A DNA stretch of 64,000 nt from Streptomyces showdoensis. Its GTDB lineage: Bacteria > Actinomycetota > Actinomycetes > Streptomycetales > Streptomycetaceae. Location of the stretch: positions 496,001 through 560,000 of the forward strand of contig NZ_BAAAXG010000028.1 in assembly GCF_039535475.1 (NCBI RefSeq), read 5' to 3'. The notes beneath the pieces are model-generated. The model was not told where the DNA came from, did no database searches, and saw only the letters and a list, made by a program, of their open reading frames with translations. A program made the position numbers and the translations under genes. Positions 62,111-64,000 of this stretch are shown here, one piece after another (positions within the stretch are counted from its first letter, which is position 1; every line of letters starts with the position of its first letter).

Positions 62111-63720
62111 CGCCGGTCCCCCGCGCCGACGGGGACGCCCCGGGCGATGCCGGTGCGCAGTTCGAGGGCGAGCGCGAGGTCGTCGGCGCCGGGCCGGTCG
62201 CGGCCCGCGAGGTCGGCGACGGTCCAGGCCACGCGGAGCACCCGGTCGAGGCCGCGGGCGGTGAGCAGGCCCCGCTCGATGTCGCGTTCGGCGGCGGCCA
62301 GGGCGCCGGGCTCGGTGACGTACCGGGTGCGCAGCTCGTGGCCCGGGACCTCGCTGTTGACGGTCCAGGGGGTGTCTGCGAGCCGGGCGGCGGCGCGGGC
62401 CCTGGCCTCGCGGACCCGGTCGGCGACGGCGCCGCTCGGCTCGCCGCGCCCGCCCTGCCCGAGGAGGTCGGAGCGGGTGACGGGCTCGACCTCGACGCGC
62501 AGGTCGACGCGGTCGAGCAGGGGGCCGGAGAGCCGGGCCTGGTAGCGGCGGATGAGGGAGGCGGGGCATTCGCAGCCGGCGCCGTGAAGGGTGTGGCGGC
62601 CGCAGGGGCAGGGGTTGGCGGCGAGGGCGAGGAGGAAGCGGGCGGGGAGCCGGACGACTCCGGCGGCGCGGGCGACGACGACGTGGCCGGATTCGAGGGG
62701 CTGGCGCAGGGCGTCGAGGGACTTGGTGGAGAACTCGGGCGCCTCGTCGAGGAAGAGCACCCCACGGTGGGCGAGGGAGACCGCGCCGGGCCGCGGCAGT
62801 CCGTTGCCGCCGCCGACGAGGGACTGCATGGTCGCGGAGTGGTGGGGCGCGCAGTAGGGCGGGCGGTGGACGAGGGGTTCGCCGGGCGGGAGGATCCCGG
62901 CGACCGAGTGGACGGCGGTGACTTCGAGGGACTCCTGGCGGGTGAGCGGCGGCAGGATGCCGGGGAGCCGCTCCGCGAGCATGGTCTTGCCGGCGCCGGG
63001 AGGTCCGGTGAGCAGCAGGTGGTGGGCGCCGGCGGCGGCGATCTCCAGGGCGCGGCGGGCGGTGTGCTGCCCGGCGACGTCGGCGAGGTCGGGCCCGTCG
63101 GAGGGGTCGGCGGCGAGTCCGGTGCCGACCCCGGCGCCGGGGACGAGGAGTCCGGCGAGCATGGGGTCGGGCCGCCCCTCCTCCAGCGGCTGCTCGTCGG
63201 GGACGGGTTCGTCGGAGAGCACGGCGATGAGCTGGCGCAGGCTGCGGACGCCGAGGACCGAGACGCCGGGCACGAGGGCGGCCTCCCCCGCGGTCCGTTC
63301 GGGGACGACGACCTGCCGGTATCCGGCCTCGGCGGCGGCGAGCACGGCGGGCAGGACGCCGCGGACGGGCCGGACCCGGCCGTCCAGGCCGAGTTCGCCG
63401 ATGAGGACGAGGTCGGCGATGCTGCGCGGGTCGATGCGCTCGGCGGCGCCGAGCACGGCGGCCGCCACGGCGAGGTCGAATCCCGAGCCGCCCTTGGGCA
63501 CGGAGGCGGGGCTGAGGCCGACGGTGAGTTTCTTCTGCGGCCATTCCGCCTGGGAGTTGACGATGGCGGCGCGGACCCGGTCGCGGCTCTCGGTGAGGCT
63601 CTTGTCGGGGAGTCCGACGAGGGTGAAGGCGGCGACCCCGGCTTCGAGGTCGGCCTGGACCTCGACGACGACGCCCTCGACGCCGACCAGGGCGACGGAG
63701 CAGGTGCGGGCGAATCCCAT
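62107..63720 (-). CDS. comM: Mg-chelatase-like AAA+ ATPase (ComM/YifB)
   Basis: 537 aa. N-terminal Lon-like domain (LPDKSLTESRDRVRAAIVNS, LSPASVPKGGSGFDLAVA), AAA+ core with Walker A TGPPGAGKTMLAERL and Walker B GVLFLDEAPEF, a Cys cluster NPCPCGRHTLHGAGCECP and the LSGPLLDRVDLRVEV sensor. ComM is a branch-migration helicase aiding integration of transformed DNA. ATG 63720 (or GTG 63723) overlaps the yraN stop. Operon yraN-comM-dprA. Confidence 0.95.
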   Translation of the reverse strand: MGFARTCSVALVGVEGVVVEVQADLEAGVAAFTLVGLPDKSLTESRDRVRAAIVNSQAEWPQKKLTVGLSPASVPKGGSGFDLAVAAAVLGAAERIDPRSIADLVLIGELGLDGRVRPVRGVLPAVLAAAEAGYRQVVVPERTAGEAALVPGVSVLGVRSLRQLIAVLSDEPVPDEQPLEEGRPDPMLAGLLVPGAGVGTGLAADPSDGPDLADVAGQHTARRALEIAAAGAHHLLLTGPPGAGKTMLAERLPGILPPLTRQESLEVTAVHSVAGILPPGEPLVHRPPYCAPHHSATMQSLVGGGNGLPRPGAVSLAHRGVLFLDEAPEFSTKSLDALRQPLESGHVVVARAAGVVRLPARFLLALAANPCPCGRHTLHGAGCECPASLIRRYQARLSGPLLDRVDLRVEVEPVTRSDLLGQGGRGEPSGAVADRVREARARAAARLADTPWTVNSEVPGHELRTRYVTEPGALAAAERDIERGLLTARGLDRVLRVAWTVADLAGRDRPGADDLALALELRTGIARGVPVGAGDRR

Positions 63721-64000
63721 CACGCCACCCCCCGGGCGTGGGTGACGACGGGTGCGCCGCGCCGGGGCAGCAGGACGCCGACGAGGTCGATGCGGACGCC
63801 TCCGCCGGCGGGCGGGCCGCCGTGTCGGTCGAGCCAGCAGGCGGCGAGGCGCCGCAGCCGCTCGGCCTTGCGCGGGCTGACGGCGGCCATCGGGTGTTCG
63901 AAGGCCCCGTCGCGGCGGGTCTTGACCTCGCAGACGACGAGGGTGTCGCCCTGGCGGGCGACGATGTCGATCTCTCCGGTGCGGCCGCAGCGCCAGTTCC
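63720..64000 (-). CDS. yraN: UPF0102 (YraN) family protein, 5' end outside window
   Basis: C-terminal ~92 residues visible. Restriction-endonuclease-like motifs [21 protein letters not shown] and the [22 protein letters not shown] helix are typical of YraN. Function unsettled; often near dprA/comM. Stop shares a base with the comM ATG. Confidence 0.92.
   Translation of the reverse strand, partial: NWRCGRTGEIDIVARQGDTLVVCEVKTRRDGAFEHPMAAVSPRKAERLRRLAACWLDRHGGPPAGGGVRIDLVGVLLPRRGAPVVTHARGVA

Overview
The window is high-GC actinobacterial chromosome, almost certainly Streptomyces. The sporulation sigma factor whiG lies beside dprA/comM, and the run rpsB-tsf-pyrH-frr-cdsA-rlmN is in the usual Streptomyces order. 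The window also has GTG starts, many 1-4 nt start/stop overlaps, extreme GC3 and a chitinase promoter with the Streptomyces 12-bp repeats. I see no rRNA, tRNA, CRISPR array, IS element or prophage. Gene order is largely the conserved chromosomal core.

Left part (1-15 kb): a truncated rseP-type site-2 protease and dxr, an unusual EPSP-synthase paralogue, an acyl-CoA dehydrogenase, an aldehyde dehydrogenase, a DMT exporter, a PucR-type regulator, an orphan membrane-anchored VirD4/TraG-like ATPase and gabT. Several GC-rich tandem repeats sit in the gaps.

15-22 kb is the accessory highlight: a PAP2 phosphatase gene followed by a type IV McrB-McrC restriction pair. The McrB carries a Cys/His-rich N-terminus and an EVE-like module ahead of its AAA+ GTPase. 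Its gene is broken by one extra base in a run of seven C. A convergent secreted GH18 chitinase, with its direct-repeat operator, follows.

22-43 kb is dominated by polyamine/GABA catabolism: a FAD amine oxidase, a full PotABCD-type ABC importer, two aminobutyraldehyde-dehydrogenase-like enzymes, a second solute-binding protein, an Lrp/AsnC regulator and a class III aminotransferase, complemented by gabT and PucR further left. Interspersed are a NADAR protein, an adenosine-deaminase family enzyme, a GDPD, a methyltransferase, a two-component system and a serine hydrolase.

43-64 kb: a small ABC exporter with an atypical signature motif, a LOG-family protein, a thiamine ABC transporter (thiBPQ) under a clear TPP riboswitch, rlmN, a SLATT/DUF4231-like membrane protein, an MFS exporter, then cdsA-frr-pyrH-tsf-rpsB, an M23 peptidase-like gene, a TetR regulator, whiG, dprA, comM and the partial yraN. 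The cdsA 5' end also carries a one-base excess in a seven-C run. The same lesion in two genes makes a homopolymer sequencing error a serious alternative to real mutation.
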